In this document: positions 14,499 to 27,000 of the stretch, piece by piece | Layout of the letters: each line of letters opens with the position of its first letter | How positions within the stretch are numbered: position 1 is the stretch's first letter | DNA from: Acanthochlamys bracteata | Lineage: Eukaryota; Streptophyta; Magnoliopsida; Pandanales; Velloziaceae | Assembly: GCA_019914995.1 (NCBI GenBank) | Contig: CM034133.1 | Span: 4,526,001 to 4,590,000, forward strand | Direction: 5' to 3' | DNA length: 64,000 nucleotides | Notes under the pieces: generated by a model | The model's input: only the letters and a program-made list of their open reading frames with translations | Told to the model about the DNA's origin: nothing | The model's database searches: none | Translations under genes and position numbers: made by a program

Positions 14499-14500
<2 letters not shown>

Positions 14501-14529
<29 letters not shown>
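14501..14529. repeat. (TAA)n microsatellite
   Basis: Nearly ten perfect TAA units, ending just before TAGGAAG. Confidence 0.9.
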
Positions 14530-14884
14530 GTAGGAAGATTATGAGGGCTTGTTTTATTTCTACGGTCAAAGATTATTCTTTTACTATTTTTGCAAATCTG
14601 TTTTTAATTTCAAATTTTTGAATAAATTTATCCTCCTTTATTTAATTTATGGTGTCATTTTTTCACATCAAAAAGTCACTTTTTTTCATCATAAACTAGC
14701 TGTCAAAACTTTTCCTTTTCATTTTACCATTAAAATCATTACAATAAAAGTGTTGGATATAAAAATATTCCTTTCAAGTCTTTTACTTCAAACGAACTAT
14801 CACTTTATTATTCTCTTCTCTCCTTTGCGCAAGCTCTTCTTTCCTGCTAGTGGTCGTGGGATCCCACATCCAAGGGATTATTTT

Positions 14885-15090
14885 AATTCAGCTTATCAAA
14901 AAATAATTTTTAATTTTTTAATATATTTTATAAATATTTAAAAATTTTATTTAAAAATTTAAAAATTTAAAAAATATAAAAAAATTTTACATAATAAAAT
15001 ATTTTTATTATATATTTTTATTATTTTAAAAAAAAATAAAATTATTTTTTATTTCAAAAAAATTCTACTTTAAAAAGACTCCCAAATTTC
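14885..15090 (+). mobile_element. MITE-like element, AT-rich family, copy 2
   Basis: The interior matches that of 8091-8356 in the same order: AATTTTTTAATATATTTTATAAATATTT, then a run of AAAAATTT, then TAAAATATTTTTATTATATATTTTTATTATTTT. The right side ends with the degraded GACTCCCAAATTTCC. Terminal repeats are poorly kept. Confidence 0.5.
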
Positions 15091-16912
15091 CCTCGTCACA
15101 ATCTCCTTCTCTTCTGCTATTACCATGCTCATTCAAGCGTCAGAAGAAAAACCAAACTACAGGCGTGTTTTTAGAATATTTCAATTTTGTCAATGTAATT
15201 TTTACCCGTATAACAATCACGCTGAGCCACCACGCTGCGTTCCTCACGCTTCTGATCACAATGACAAACTCCAAGCTGGTTGTATCACTCTCTGTGTTGT
15301 CGTCTCTCACGGTTTAGCTGTTGTCGATAATGTATATGTTTTCAATATAAATAACTTAGCCACTTCTCTCTTTGATAATTTTTATTATTGTTCTATATTC
15401 GCAAAATCTGGCCCTCTCTCTTCCTATTTTTCAAATTTTATCTTCAAAATCAACCAAGTTCTTTGTTGTAGCATTTACTTATGCGGTGCTTGCTTTTGTA
15501 TTTGCTTGAGCTCGAGCGCAGTCAAAGATTTTTTGTTCGATTAGAGTTTTGTTATTCTCCTTCTTCTTCTAGATCGATTGGTTGTAATGTATATATATTA
15601 TATAATAAAGATTGTAATATTGTTACAATTATGTAATTTAAATTTGTAAGGTCTATAGTTGTGGAATGAATATTGCAATTTATATTATTTTATATAGTTG
15701 TGAAATATAAATCTAATGCATATATATTGTGTAAAGTAGTTGTGTAATGTAATATATATTTATTATCGTGTATTATAAATATTGTATTACCTATTTGTAA
15801 ATATATATTGGGTATATTGAAATGTACTAAATTATATAAATATGATTGTTGAATTGGATATGTTGGAATGGTTGAATAATGTATACTTATTTAATTTTCT
15901 AAGAGTAATTTATAATTATTACTAAATTAATATTTTAAAAAATAAATTAAACTTACTTTTTATTTTTTATTTTTAAATATAAAATAATATAAAAGATAAA
16001 AAGATAACTTTCAGCTTATTTTCAACTAAAAAAAAAATAAAAAACTGAACTCACTTCTAACGGACTACTTTTACTTAACTCACTTTACAGTTACTTCCGA
16101 GGAAATCACTTATCATCACATCCTACAAATTCACATACAATATATGTATAATATATGTTCTTGACCAATAAATTTGTCGGTACCTTCTTATGAACATCTT
16201 CTGCAGTGCTATGTACTCTCATCTGCTTGCTGCTCTTGGCCATCTCATCTAACCATTGCTGAACTCTGCTGCATGTCATAAGTAGAAGTCCACTCCTACA
16301 TATCACTTCAAATTATACTACACAAGATCAGATTTGGTAAGTTTTGATCAAACTAATTCAATGGCCAATGGAAGCGCATCGTCGACTACATGTATACATA
16401 TACATTACACTCCAATTAGCCACACTTGAACAAGAATTTGATGCAATCTACTACTTAATCCACAAATATTTGCCTACAATTTTAATCATGCGTATAGGTT
16501 CTCCCTCCTCTAATTATGTTCTAGAAAACTCAATTGTGAGTTATCTATCTTAGTACTAAGTATAGAAAGCAAAGGATAATATCATGCATTCTTCTTACCT
16601 GAGGCAACAATCTATCCGTACTACAACAGGAATCATGGAGCTAACTAGCAAGAAAGAAATTTTGAATAGTTCATTATTGTAGTGTTTTTTCAGAATGCTA
16701 TTAGCAACGTTGCAAAAAGTCTTCGAGTGTTGGTGTTTGTTTGTACACCAAACTGCTGCTTCATTTTCATTTATCTACCACTACTAAGTACTTCACAAGT
16801 CTTAAGTTGCAACACTTTCTTTCCTAACCTTCATGAAACTGTATCTAGAAGTTGTTATTATGTAGTTGAAAGTAAGTAAAGAATGTTTTTTGGGAGTGTG
16901 TTCTTTTTTTGG

Positions 16913-16921
16913 TATATATAA
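16913..16921 (+). promoter_or_regulatory. TATA box of the first cysteine-rich gene
   Basis: TATATATAA about 75 bp upstream of the ATG at 16993, a normal spacing for a plant TATA promoter with a short leader. Confidence 0.6.
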
Positions 16922-16992
16922 TGACATGTTCTTCACTAGCACAGAAACACTAGTAACTTCTATCTTTTTCCCCTTTTCTTGGACTCTTCTTC

Positions 16993-17858
16993 ATGGCTCT
17001 TTCCTTGAAAATTAAACACTTCTGCTTCATTCTAGCTTTTCTCATTATTGCTTCTTCGTATTGCAAAGGTACATATGTTACCATATAACTAACATTCTTC
17101 CCTTCTTTTATTTACAATAACAATTCTTGCAGCATCGATCATTTCTTACTCTTATGTGTATATATAAAATCTTGCAGCTCAAGATCCGATTCAAATTATT
17201 GCCACGGCGGCGCTTTGTTTTGATAACAGATCGGTGAGCAACATTAATATTCCAGCTCTCTATGTAAACCTTGATCAGTATGTATATGCATTGTTATATA
17301 TATGAGAAAGGATTTTTTTTGACAGGTAATTAGTAGCTGCTTACAGTCATTGCAGCCAAACAAGACGGCAATAGTAAGCAATGTAGGACACCTGAACAAC
17401 TCCACAGCAAATAATAATTCTAGTACAACAGGCTTCTGCAATGGTCCTTGTTTCGGAGAGGTGATGCTAATGCTCAACTGCATCGAAGGGATTTTGGTCA
17501 ATTTCCAGTTCTACAGCCCTGGTATGATGCAAGGGGTTGCTTCTATTTTCGGTATGGCTTGCGGAGGCAACACAACTCATGCTAATATCACATCATCATC
17601 CGCACAAAGAAGTAAGCAATGTGCATATATAAGCAATTTGCTTTTACTATTGCAATACTAGATAGACATGAATGAACTGCGTTCTGTTGTTTTTCTAAAG
17701 GCCGTAGCTTGATCTGTTCATGTTGCAAAATTACAGATGTCGGATTAAGTACTTACGGAAGCGGTATAGTTTACGCGCCTAATCATGGGAACCAGAATCT
17801 TGTTGATCAAGGGGTTTTATGGTTGCTGGTGCTTGCTGCTTCTTCACTGCTGCTCTGA
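16993..17858 (+). CDS. Cys-rich secreted, probably GPI-anchored plant protein (paralogue 1)
   Basis: Exons 16993-17068, 17178-17233, 17326-17611 and 17737-17858 give 179 residues. The first ~24 residues (MALSLKIKHFCFILAFLIIA...) are a signal peptide. The core has ALCFDN, SSCLQSL, FCNGPC and LNCIEGILVNFQFY; the cysteines and the exon phases match the neighbouring gene at 19457. The middle is rich in N-glycosylation sequons (NKT, NNST, NNSS). The C-terminus ends in a short hydrophobic tail (GVLWLLVLAASSLLL), typical of a GPI-anchor signal. I recognise the pattern as a plant-only domain, probably the one catalogued as DUF7731, but that name is from memory. The biochemical role is unknown; a cell-surface location is inferred. 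Confidence 0.85.
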
Positions 17859-19383
17859 GCGCAATCTGCAAGTAAATCGGAATGAAGGATTAGTCAGTGA
17901 CTATATATGTAGAGTTCGCAGTTGCATCCAACTACTAAATCCCAGCTCAGTTAACACTTAAAGAGATTCTGCATGAATTTAGCTAGTGCTATTTTCTTGC
18001 CTGGACTCTTAATTTTATAGTTCTTCTTAATTTAGCTAGTGCTACTCAGGAGATGTAGTTCTATATATGGGGCTTTCTTTCTTCATGAGAAGTTGAGCAC
18101 ACTTTATGTATGTGTAGTTGTTTTTGTATGCGATCTATTAACATTTTTGCCCATTATATCATATAAGAATATGAAATCAATTATTGTAAATATGTCATGC
18201 TTGATTTGTTGTATATAGTAATCCAGTATATATACGCAAGAACTACATGACAGCTGTGGCCGGACAGAAAAGGAAAAAAAAATAATGCCCTTAAACAACT
18301 TCCAATTTAATAGATTTAATGTTCCATTAAAGTTGTATGCAAGTTAATATCCTACACTAACGATTATGATTGATCTGAGCACCATAATAGAAATAAAATA
18401 ATAATTTACAAAATAGTTCTAGTTTTTTTTTTTTTTTTTTTTTGAGTGCGAATTATTACTTTAGTGGGTAAAAAATTCAATATTTTTTGTTCCTCTCTTG
18501 CAAATTATACATGAATAACAAATAGGCTGTGTTGCAGTTTACACTAGTTGCTTGTATCAGTGATGCAGGGGGAAAAAATAGTTTGCAGCACCTGCTAGAA
18601 CAAAACCCACCATTATAACAACTAAAAGATTCAAAAGTCACAGAAATTTGACACAATTTTTTTTCCTAACTTCGCCTTCCCCCAGCTACAACACTCTAAA
18701 CAAGAAGCTTAATTCAAATTTTACAATGTTTGATGGTAAAATTTTGAACTTTGTTTCAACCATTTGCATCTATATATATCGTTTATAAGTGTTTAAGTGG
18801 AGTTAGCATATTCTTGATATTCCAGTCTTGTCAAACTAATGATGTCTCAACGATGAATTTTAGTTACTAAGCATATGGAAAAACAAGTTTCTCATAGTTT
18901 ATTGTATGCATAAAGTCTTCCATCTTGTTATGGTCTTCTAAGTAGTTGAGATAGCCACCAGAAAGTTCCAAAACAAGAAGTAAACAAGCGCATTTTCTAA
19001 GCTTTCAAAACCAACTCCTCATAAATATTTCACAAATTTTCTAGTTTAAGAATAAAGAACAAGTGACAATTACAGAACCAAATCAGTTGCCTCGTTGAGG
19101 CTACAGAAATAAAGGGCATGTTTACATCCGCCTAAGTAAGGTTTTAAGAAGTGAGTTCATGTGAAGTAAGTTATTCAGAAGTGTGAATTTGTGAGAATAA
19201 ATGTATGACATAGAAAGTCACTTCAAGTCATCCGGAATTGCTTTTTTGGAGGGAGAAAGTGATTTCAGTGGTGAACTAACATGCCCAAAATATGTCAAAA
19301 GAACGCTGAAAGTTTGATAGAGTGTAGTTGGTTAGGCAAGCAACTAATGAAAATGGATAAGTTTTAATTTTTAAAGTGAACTT
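17859..19383. other. Spacer between the two paralogues
   Basis: Contains the 3' flank of the first gene, a 21-T run (18423-18443), a short MITE with GGGCATGTT/AACATGCCC ends (19114-19286) and the promoter of the second gene. No further coding sequence was seen. Confidence 0.6.
19114..19286. mobile_element. MITE-like element, AGGGC-TGTTT family, copy 1
   Basis: Starts GGGCATGTTTACAT and ends CTAACATGCCC, giving inverted ends. The interior has GTGAGTTCATGTGAAG-like phrases similar to the copy at 23485-23744. It is about 173 bp and non-coding. Confidence 0.6.
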
Positions 19384-19390
19384 TATAAAA
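19384..19390 (+). promoter_or_regulatory. TATA box of the second cysteine-rich gene
   Basis: TATAAAA 73 bp upstream of the ATG at 19457. It lies downstream of an in-frame ATG at 19376, which argues for translation starting at 19457. Confidence 0.6.
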
Positions 19391-19456
19391 TCTATATATC
19401 GCTGTCATTTCCTTCATCTCTCTCCGATTGATAATTTCATCACAAGAGTAATTTTC

Positions 19457-20387
19457 ATGGCTTCTCTCTTTGCACTACAGCTTCGGCTTCTTACCATTGC
19501 TCTTCTTTGTTTGCCATTTTGCTTCTCTTTCGATGAATCTGCACAACAGGGAGAAGCAGGTGTCGGAGGACAAACAGGTTTTGCATGTTAAAACTTAATT
19601 TATTTAATTTAGTAATGCGCATAGTTTTCTTTTCATTCTGTAAAAGAAAATTTTCATATGATTTTGATCTTTTTTTTGTATGCTAAATTGAATACATTTG
19701 ATATGCCATGATGAGTGTACAGAAGCAGATCCTGCAGACATTATCGCCAGAGCACTACTTTGTTTCAATGACCAATATGTAAGTCTTAAAACATTTCGAA
19801 ACTACGTTTAATTTCACAAATAATGCAATGCGAACACAATCATCATCTACTTATGTTTAAACTTTTCATGCATGAAACCCCATGAAGGTATACAGCAGCT
19901 GCCAACAATCGTACAGACTGAACGCACAAGGAAACATCAACGTACCTCCGCATGAAGTTGATCAGTACTGCAGCGGGCCGTGCCTAGTAGAGACCAAGCT
20001 CGTGCTCGACTGCATCAACAACATACTCTACAATTTCAAATTCTACAATGGTGCCTCAGTTGAAGATGTTAAATATACTCTGAGCTCTGGGTGCAGCGCC
20101 GGCAGCAATAGAGGTACGTTTGAGTCTCATACCTGTACACGTCCATTGATTTCCTTATACTACAAAAGCTTCAGCTTCGCAATCTCAGCTTTTACATTGA
20201 AAAACAGTAACACAAACATTTTGTGACCTGATTTCTTCTGGGTTGCTCAGGTAACTTCAATGTGCAGCAGCGACTGGGGGAGGGCGGGGAAGGAGATAAC
20301 TACTACTACGGTGATGCAAGCAAATTAGCCCATTCGATGAACGTATTAACATTAAGCCCCGTTTTAGCTGCTTTCATGTTGTACTAG
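19457..20387 (+). CDS. Cys-rich secreted, probably GPI-anchored plant protein (paralogue 2)
   Basis: Exons 19457-19577, 19723-19778, 19888-20113 and 20251-20387 give 179 residues, the same as the upstream paralogue. Residues 1-24 (MASLFALQLRLLTIALLCLP...) form a signal peptide. The core carries ADIIARALLCFNDQY, YSSCQQSYRL, QYCSGPC, LDCINNILYNFKFY and SSGCSAG. After a Y/G-rich stretch the protein ends in a moderately hydrophobic tail (NVLTLSPVLAAFMLY), compatible with GPI anchoring but weaker than in paralogue 1. Exon 2 is 56 nt in both genes and all three intron phases agree, so they arose by tandem duplication. The family is probably DUF7731 (from memory). Function unknown. Confidence 0.87.
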
Positions 20388-21046
20388 TGATTGATCCATA
20401 CAGCTAGAAGTAACAAAGCAAAGCTATCTCACTTCCTCCTATATATAATCATGCATATCCAGTTAAGCTTTTTCTGCAAACAACCTCAGACGTAGGCTTA
20501 TAGTCTTGTTGTCAAGATGGAGTTGAATCACTCCAGCCAGATTTACAAAACTCGGAAATATAATTGCTTATCAAAATCACACTTGCACGTACCGAAACTG
20601 AAGTACTCAATACTCCATTTTGCGAGCAGTGTCCGAAACTAAAACTTAGAGGCGATCTGAACTACAGCATTGTCTATTAACCTAAAATCCTTGACTGCAT
20701 ATTCTTGAAGGACAAGTACAACAAATGAGAGCATCATATTATCACATACAACAATCTGTCTCATGATCAAGTCAGAAGATTCACTCTGGCGCCCAATGTT
20801 AGATGGGCAAAAAATTATATATATATATATATGAAACTAGAGTCTCCTTGACAAGCAGGAATAGCTCAACTTCTTTTATCAAACTGTCAATATAATAAAT
20901 TGATCAGAAGGTACAAATCCATCACTTGCAATAACAGCATCATTGCAAGGATAAGAATATAATTGAATGATAGCAAAAACCATAAGGGATACATAATGTA
21001 ATCTGATAACAAGTCCCCATGTCAATGGGCTAGTTACAACGTAAAA
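20388..21046. other. Convergent 3' flanks
   Basis: Space between the stop of paralogue 2 (+) and the stop of the CCAR1-like gene (-). It contains an (AT)n run at about 20815-20832. No coding sequence was seen; it probably holds both 3' UTRs. Confidence 0.6.
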
Positions 21047-24000
21047 TCAGATGCCATCTAGCCTCACAAGTTTCTTGTAAAACATACGGTTGTCCCTTGA
21101 AGAACTGGTCTCAACCAGTGCACTCTGCACTATTTCCTGAAAAAGAATTTAGAAGGCTTCAGAAGTTGTGCAACATATTATATATTGCTCTTTAGCACAG
21201 TAAAACAACACCAACAACAACCGCGGCTAATTCTACAAATGGGGTTTCTAAGCATAGTATAATAAGGAAAAGAATGAGGTTCTCACTTTGACATCCCTAT
21301 TCGACAGGAACTTGCCCAAGTTGTGAAAAATGCATCTCAAGTCCTCAACCTGAAGGAAGAATGCAGTCGGATTATATTGGCGGATGTAATACTACAAACG
21401 ACAACAACAAACTAAGTCTTTATCCCACTTGAGTGGGGTTGGCTACATGAATCCATTTTTTCCATTCCATTGGATGTAATACTCATGATAAACGTCGTCA
21501 CAAATACTTTACCCTGAGATAGCCAGCTTGGTTGCGGTCAAAGAAACGGAATGCCTGCGGCAGACATGATTTATCAGAAATGCAGAGGTACTAAATTCTC
21601 TTCAAATCAGATGAAAACTGCAATTATATACAAACAGTACCTGAAGTAAGTCCTTATTGACAAAAGCATCCTTCGAAGTTTCTCGGTTTTGTTTCTCAGC
21701 AGGGTTAATTTCTTTTTCTTCTTTAGCAGTTTCATTGGCAACATTAGGGACTTCAGCACCACTCTTGCCATCCAGTTTTTCATTTTTGGTGTTTTCAGTG
21801 GCAGAGACTTTAATTTTCATTTCATTTTTCTTGTTGTCCACCTCAATGCCCTGCAAAAAGAAGAACAATTTCAGAAAATAAGTCCACAATACCCCCATTG
21901 ACTGACAAGTTGCAAATACAAGCAACTGCAAGGAATGTACAACTTCAGGGTAATCTACATATGCTGTTAAGTTTTCAGACTTAACATTGCACTGCTGAGA
22001 AGGAACTTAATATGAAATAATGTTTCATCTCGCAGGTATCACAGGCATAAAAAAATCCCTGAAGATGCGAAGTGTTCAGTTAAAGTGCACTTTCCATTCC
22101 TTGCCATAATTTGCTCTAAAAGACCATTAGGATGAATATTCAAAGTGTCTTCTACTAACAAATTAGTCAGTTCTGTAGCAGTCACAATCTTACAATTTAC
22201 ATCAAAACCCTAAAAACTGGTGTAATAAGGAATACACCATCTCAAAAACAAAAACAAGAGTATCCTCTGGTGGATCTTCTACAACCAGCTTCTAGAGCTT
22301 GACTTGGTTGTAGTTTCTTCCAACCAAAATTGATTTTGACCCAGCCAAAACAAATCTGAAATGCCTTTTATGCCATAAAGCAATCATGTATGTACATAGA
22401 CATAGTAGTGTATGTACAAGACACAGTAGGAGTACCGAGCTACTCTTGTCAGTTTAAACAAGCATTAGGCATATCTACAAGCATTCTTTAGAAAGTGAAA
22501 AGCAAACCCAGATTAGCAATGCATAGTAGGAGTACCGAGCTACTCTTGTCAGTTTAAACAAGCATTAGGCATATCTACAAACATTCTTTCGGAAGTGAAA
22601 AGCAAACCCAGATTAGCCATGCATAAGAAACAGAAAAACATGGTTTTCTTTAAAATCTATTACTGTAAGTTACTAAAATGACTGAGCAATATTTTATTGT
22701 TCCACTGTCTTAGGCTTACAGTCCACACCAGCACTTTAAATACCATCTTTTTTCCAACTACCTACAAATGTTTTGCCTACAAAAATACAAACTGGAATTT
22801 CACAAGGATGTGCTGCAAAGGTTGCAAGTGCACCAGTTTAAGAAAATGGACAACAGTGCTGTTGTTATATCTTGAAGGGAGATCCTAGTTTGAGATATGG
22901 GCGTAACTGTATAACCCAGTCGTATTGATCATCAGGAATGACGCTACTGCAAAACCATGTTAGCCTAGAAGCTATTGAGGTGCAGCACAATTGGTACGAA
23001 GGATCTTAGCATTAAATGTTTAAATACTTACAAAGTAGACTACATCATGCACATATTCTTCAAACTTTGAAAGCCCTGTGAAGCTTCTTAATGAACCACA
23101 AGTGGCAATAACCAAGGAGAATGAGCTCTAAGGAATGACCTATGAAAATCGATAATCTACTTGTATGACATAAATACTACTAAAGAGGAGCCTTTGACTT
23201 GGCCATTATTAATGAAGAAATTCCCAAAGAAAAATTTGATATTTGACAAGCAGGGAAAAAAATTGATTTTAAGGGTCTTATCATTCAACTTAGGCAAAAT
23301 CAAACACCAGGCTCATGTAAAACCTTCCACATACTGGATTAATGCAAGACATTTGTCCTAACATACCAACAAAAAAAAAAGGGGAAAAAATCAAAGCAGT
23401 TACAAGAAATTTCTGAAAGACATGTAATTGCTCATTCAACAGCTATTACTAGTAGGAAGGATACATACAGATTGGCTTCTGTTTAGGGCGTGTTTTAATT
23501 ACATGAAATTGAGTTTCACAAAAGTGAGGTTTGTGAAAGTGAAGTTCGGTGAGAAGTGGAGTTTAGTGCAAGTACGGATGGTAAGTGAAACACATGTAGT
23601 GGAGTTTGGAGTTAAATTTTAATGAAAGTAGAGTTTGGTATGAAAGTGAAAGTGGAGTTTGAAGTGATAACTGAAACACATGAAGTAGCCGAACTCAAAA
23701 TCTGAAGATAGAAATTAGAGTTCCTTGCAATTGAAACATGCCCTTAAAAATAAGAATACGCACAAGAAAATTGCTAAGATCTGCAGTAGAGTAAGTTAGG
23801 ATAGTCCCCAAAACATCAACTCAAACAAACGACTAACAGAACAAGAGTATTGAAATTGGTATAATGTCTATTCACTGCTATGTCCCTGGAAACTGAACAA
23901 TAACCTGATCCAATCTATTAGGTGGTGACAAAGACTACGGAATTAAACCAAACTATATCATGGCATGTGAAATGCAACAAAACTGAGAAATATGAGTAGC

Positions 24001-27000
24001 ATATTTCTATTGAAAAGAGTATCTATTGAAAGAATAAATAAAAGAGTACGGAAGTAAAATTTAAAGACCACATATATTAAGACATTAACCTTAGGGGCAT
24101 CATCTGGAATGGGCTCATCATTCGCGTCCTCTTCATAGTCAATAATTTCTTCTGGATCTTCTTCTTCCTCCTCCAGTTCCTCTTCCTCCTCCACTTCTTC
24201 CATATCATCACCATCATCACAATCTGCCTTGCTTCCCTCCTTACTTTCACCTTCAATTGGGCCATTGCCATCTTCATCCATTTTCACAATATCATTTAGC
24301 TTTGAGTTCTGCTCTTCAAGATTACAAGCCTCAGAGGTGCCATCAACCTTCAGGCGCTTCTCTGATGACTTATCCTTTTCAATTCCCTTCTCACCATTTG
24401 CCTCCCTTTGCCGCTTCTTTTGAAGTTTTTGCAAGAGAAACCTCTTGTGAAGTTTCTAGACACCAAGACATAAAAAATAATTACATAAATTGAAAATCAA
24501 ATGAATACATTATCAGAGCACCAACCTGAATCGAATTAGTATTTGCAGTACAAACTACATACATAGGAAAACAATAGTGAAATATACCTCAAGATATGCC
24601 AAAATGCGACAGCCCATTTCGTACTGCAGCATTTCATAAAATGACTCTGCAAATAGTGAAAGCTGAAAAATAGAAAAGGAGGTTAAGACCAAAACGAGAA
24701 GATCATGCGACTTGCAAATGCATTTTGATGATTATTTTAAATATAGCAACAAAGGTGAGAGTCATGTAAGAGTTGGTGGTCAGCAAAAGAGCCCTTACAG
24801 ATCATCCAATTTTTTGACTTACAACAAAAAGACAGAAGACTAAAAGTGAGAGGCAGACAGGACAAGAAAAGAAGGAACGTGGTAGAGCAAAGAATGGCTG
24901 AAGACAGATGTGTATCATGTATCTCCACTTGTCAGGAAAGGGGACAAGTACGTGAAATTGCAAAGATAGCTCTGGAAAGTCTCTTGTCTCAAGGTGAAAC
25001 TGACCATTACAGAGAAACATGCTAAAGATATAATGATAATACAGCAAGCAAAACCTAATATCACATCCAATTTAGGATCACCTATAAATGAAACACCACA
25101 ACCACAACTTATACTAGCCAGAAGAGGACAACGGAGCAACCATGAGTAACCAGAATATTGAAATACACAAGAATCACAAAATCAAACCTTATAGTAAGAT
25201 CGAGGAATAACCTAAAGCACCTCAATCTTAGCAAAAGAAGATGATGGCACAGTAACTTCATTATAGATTTAAGCCAAAGTTCATGGATTAACATCTTCCA
25301 GATGTGATGTGATATGATATGATATGATATGATATGATATGATATGATGATATACATACATGTCATGCATGAAAAATAAAAACCTGCAAAATGAAACTTG
25401 GTACAATAAGGACTAAAACCTCAAAAGTTGATTCATGAGCATCCTTCTGGGTGTAATCAAGAAGGCCATCCAATGAGAGTGTCAATGTGCGAACCTAAAG
25501 GGCAAAATAAGAAAAAAATGGATAAGTTCCATTAGCAATACCTGCAGGTAACCAACTAGACGACCAAAACAAGGTATCAGATGTTCTTTGACATACTTTA
25601 GAATACTCGGTAGATTTTGTTCGTAAGAAAAGTCCTGGCTTCTCAGGAGGCTCTTCAGCTTTCGCTTTTACTTTTACTTCCTTGCTTGACTTTGATTTAT
25701 GCTCGTCCTTCACATCTTTGTTCTTATCCTTTTCATCCTTAACCCTATCCTTCTCATCTTTCTTGACATCACAAACTTTTGACTTTTCAGTCCCCTCACA
25801 AACTTTTTGGCTAGTGTTTTCTTCCTTAATGCTCTTGTGGCCAGGCTTGCTCTCCCTTTGACCTTCCTTTCCGTCCTTATTAGTCTTCAGGTCTTCGGTC
25901 TTCGTATTTTCAGGTTTGATACCTTCAGTTGGGTGTAGGTCTTTCTTTCCATTTTGATCCTTCATATTATCTCCTTTGCTCTCCTCCTTTAGTGTTACAG
26001 AAGCTTCTCCTTCAGTTCTAACCTTAACAGCAGTTATGTCCTCCGCAGTCCTGGTAACCTTCTTCCTGATCACCTTTCTAATAACTTTTTTCTTTCCAGG
26101 ACTTGTAACAGTTGTTTGGGGAGCACAAGCTTCTTCATTGTCTTTATTATCCTTTGGATCTTCATCTTGCTTTACTTGAATACCATCAGCATGTGAGGTA
26201 GAGCCATCGAAAACAATTTCCTTATCTGAGGACTTTGCAGGAGGCACCTTTTTAATAACTTTTTTTCTCACAAAGGTCTTAACATCTGCAGATTCAGATG
26301 GATTATTCTGAGACTGTTCACCTGCTAAACCTTTCAGATCCAGATTATCCTGCTGTTTAGGACCTAAGCTCTCAGGAGCCACCTTTTTATCAGAGGCCTT
26401 CCCTTTAATCACTTTCTTTACAACTTTCCTCTTTACTACTTTCTGAAGGTTTTCTTCAGGCTCCATTGCTATACCTTCAGTCTTTACAACCTCAGTTTTA
26501 TCAACTCGTGCAGTTTCCTCTCCATCTTCATTCTCAACTTGCTTATCATCTGTTAAATGTACTTTTCCTTCAGTGACATTTTTGATGGATGGATTCATCT
26601 TAGCACGGTCATCATTCTTTACAACAACTTTGTTCTCCAGCGAAACATCTTCCATCTCCATTTTGCTGCGAACAGCTTCACCTTTACTGCCAGCAGATCC
26701 AAATTTACCTGCTGAACCATCTTTGGCAGTTTTATCACGACTCCGATCACCTAAAAGCACGACAAGAATCTTTAAACAACCTCATCAAACCTATAATCAT
26801 GCAAAAACAAGTTCCAAACATTACATCATACCTTCAACAGAGTCGTTTTTGCTAGATTTCTTGAAAAGAGGACCAGGAGAATAGGAAAAGTCAGCAAATT
26901 TACCAAATAAAACTTCCAAAGAAAAGTTAATTAATTAACCAAATTATTTTAAAATATAAAATAACATCCAACCATTTCCTGCTTAGAGGCAAGCCATTGA

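Larger units (their letters stand above)
13530..16900. other. Intergenic, gene-poor
   Basis: No supportable gene. Visible: a GGTCGGACCGAAC-rich repeat with partly inverted ends (about 13950-14380), a (TAA)n microsatellite (14501-14529) and a MITE-like element (about 14885-15090). An open frame at 15125-15544 has no recognisable domain and an odd composition. AT-rich sequence follows up to the promoter of the first cysteine-rich gene. Confidence 0.55.

Noticed and set aside
15125-15544. 139-codon open frame on the plus strand
   Set aside because: No recognisable domain, no matching intron-exon pattern, odd cysteine- and phenylalanine-rich composition, and A/T-rich repeat flanks. Probably chance, or a very old pseudogene.
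19376-19456. Upstream in-frame ATG for cysteine-rich paralogue 2
   Set aside because: It lies upstream of the TATA box at 19384, and the sequence from it would bury the signal peptide that starts cleanly at 19457.
21657-26884. Several plus-strand open frames opposite the RSA1 exons (for example 21657-21881, 24229-24423, 25976-26179, 26573-26884)
   Set aside because: They are antisense shadows of the lysine/glutamate-rich exons. The minus strand carries the conserved protein with closed splice phases.
26860-26904. Extending the 28-nt RSA1 exon upstream to an AG at about 26904
   Set aside because: It would give VLFGKFADFSYSPGPL in frame only if the previous exon ended in phase 1, but its donor (ATG/GTTGGA) ends in phase 0. 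The CTTTTCAAG acceptor with its pyrimidine tract closes all phases.
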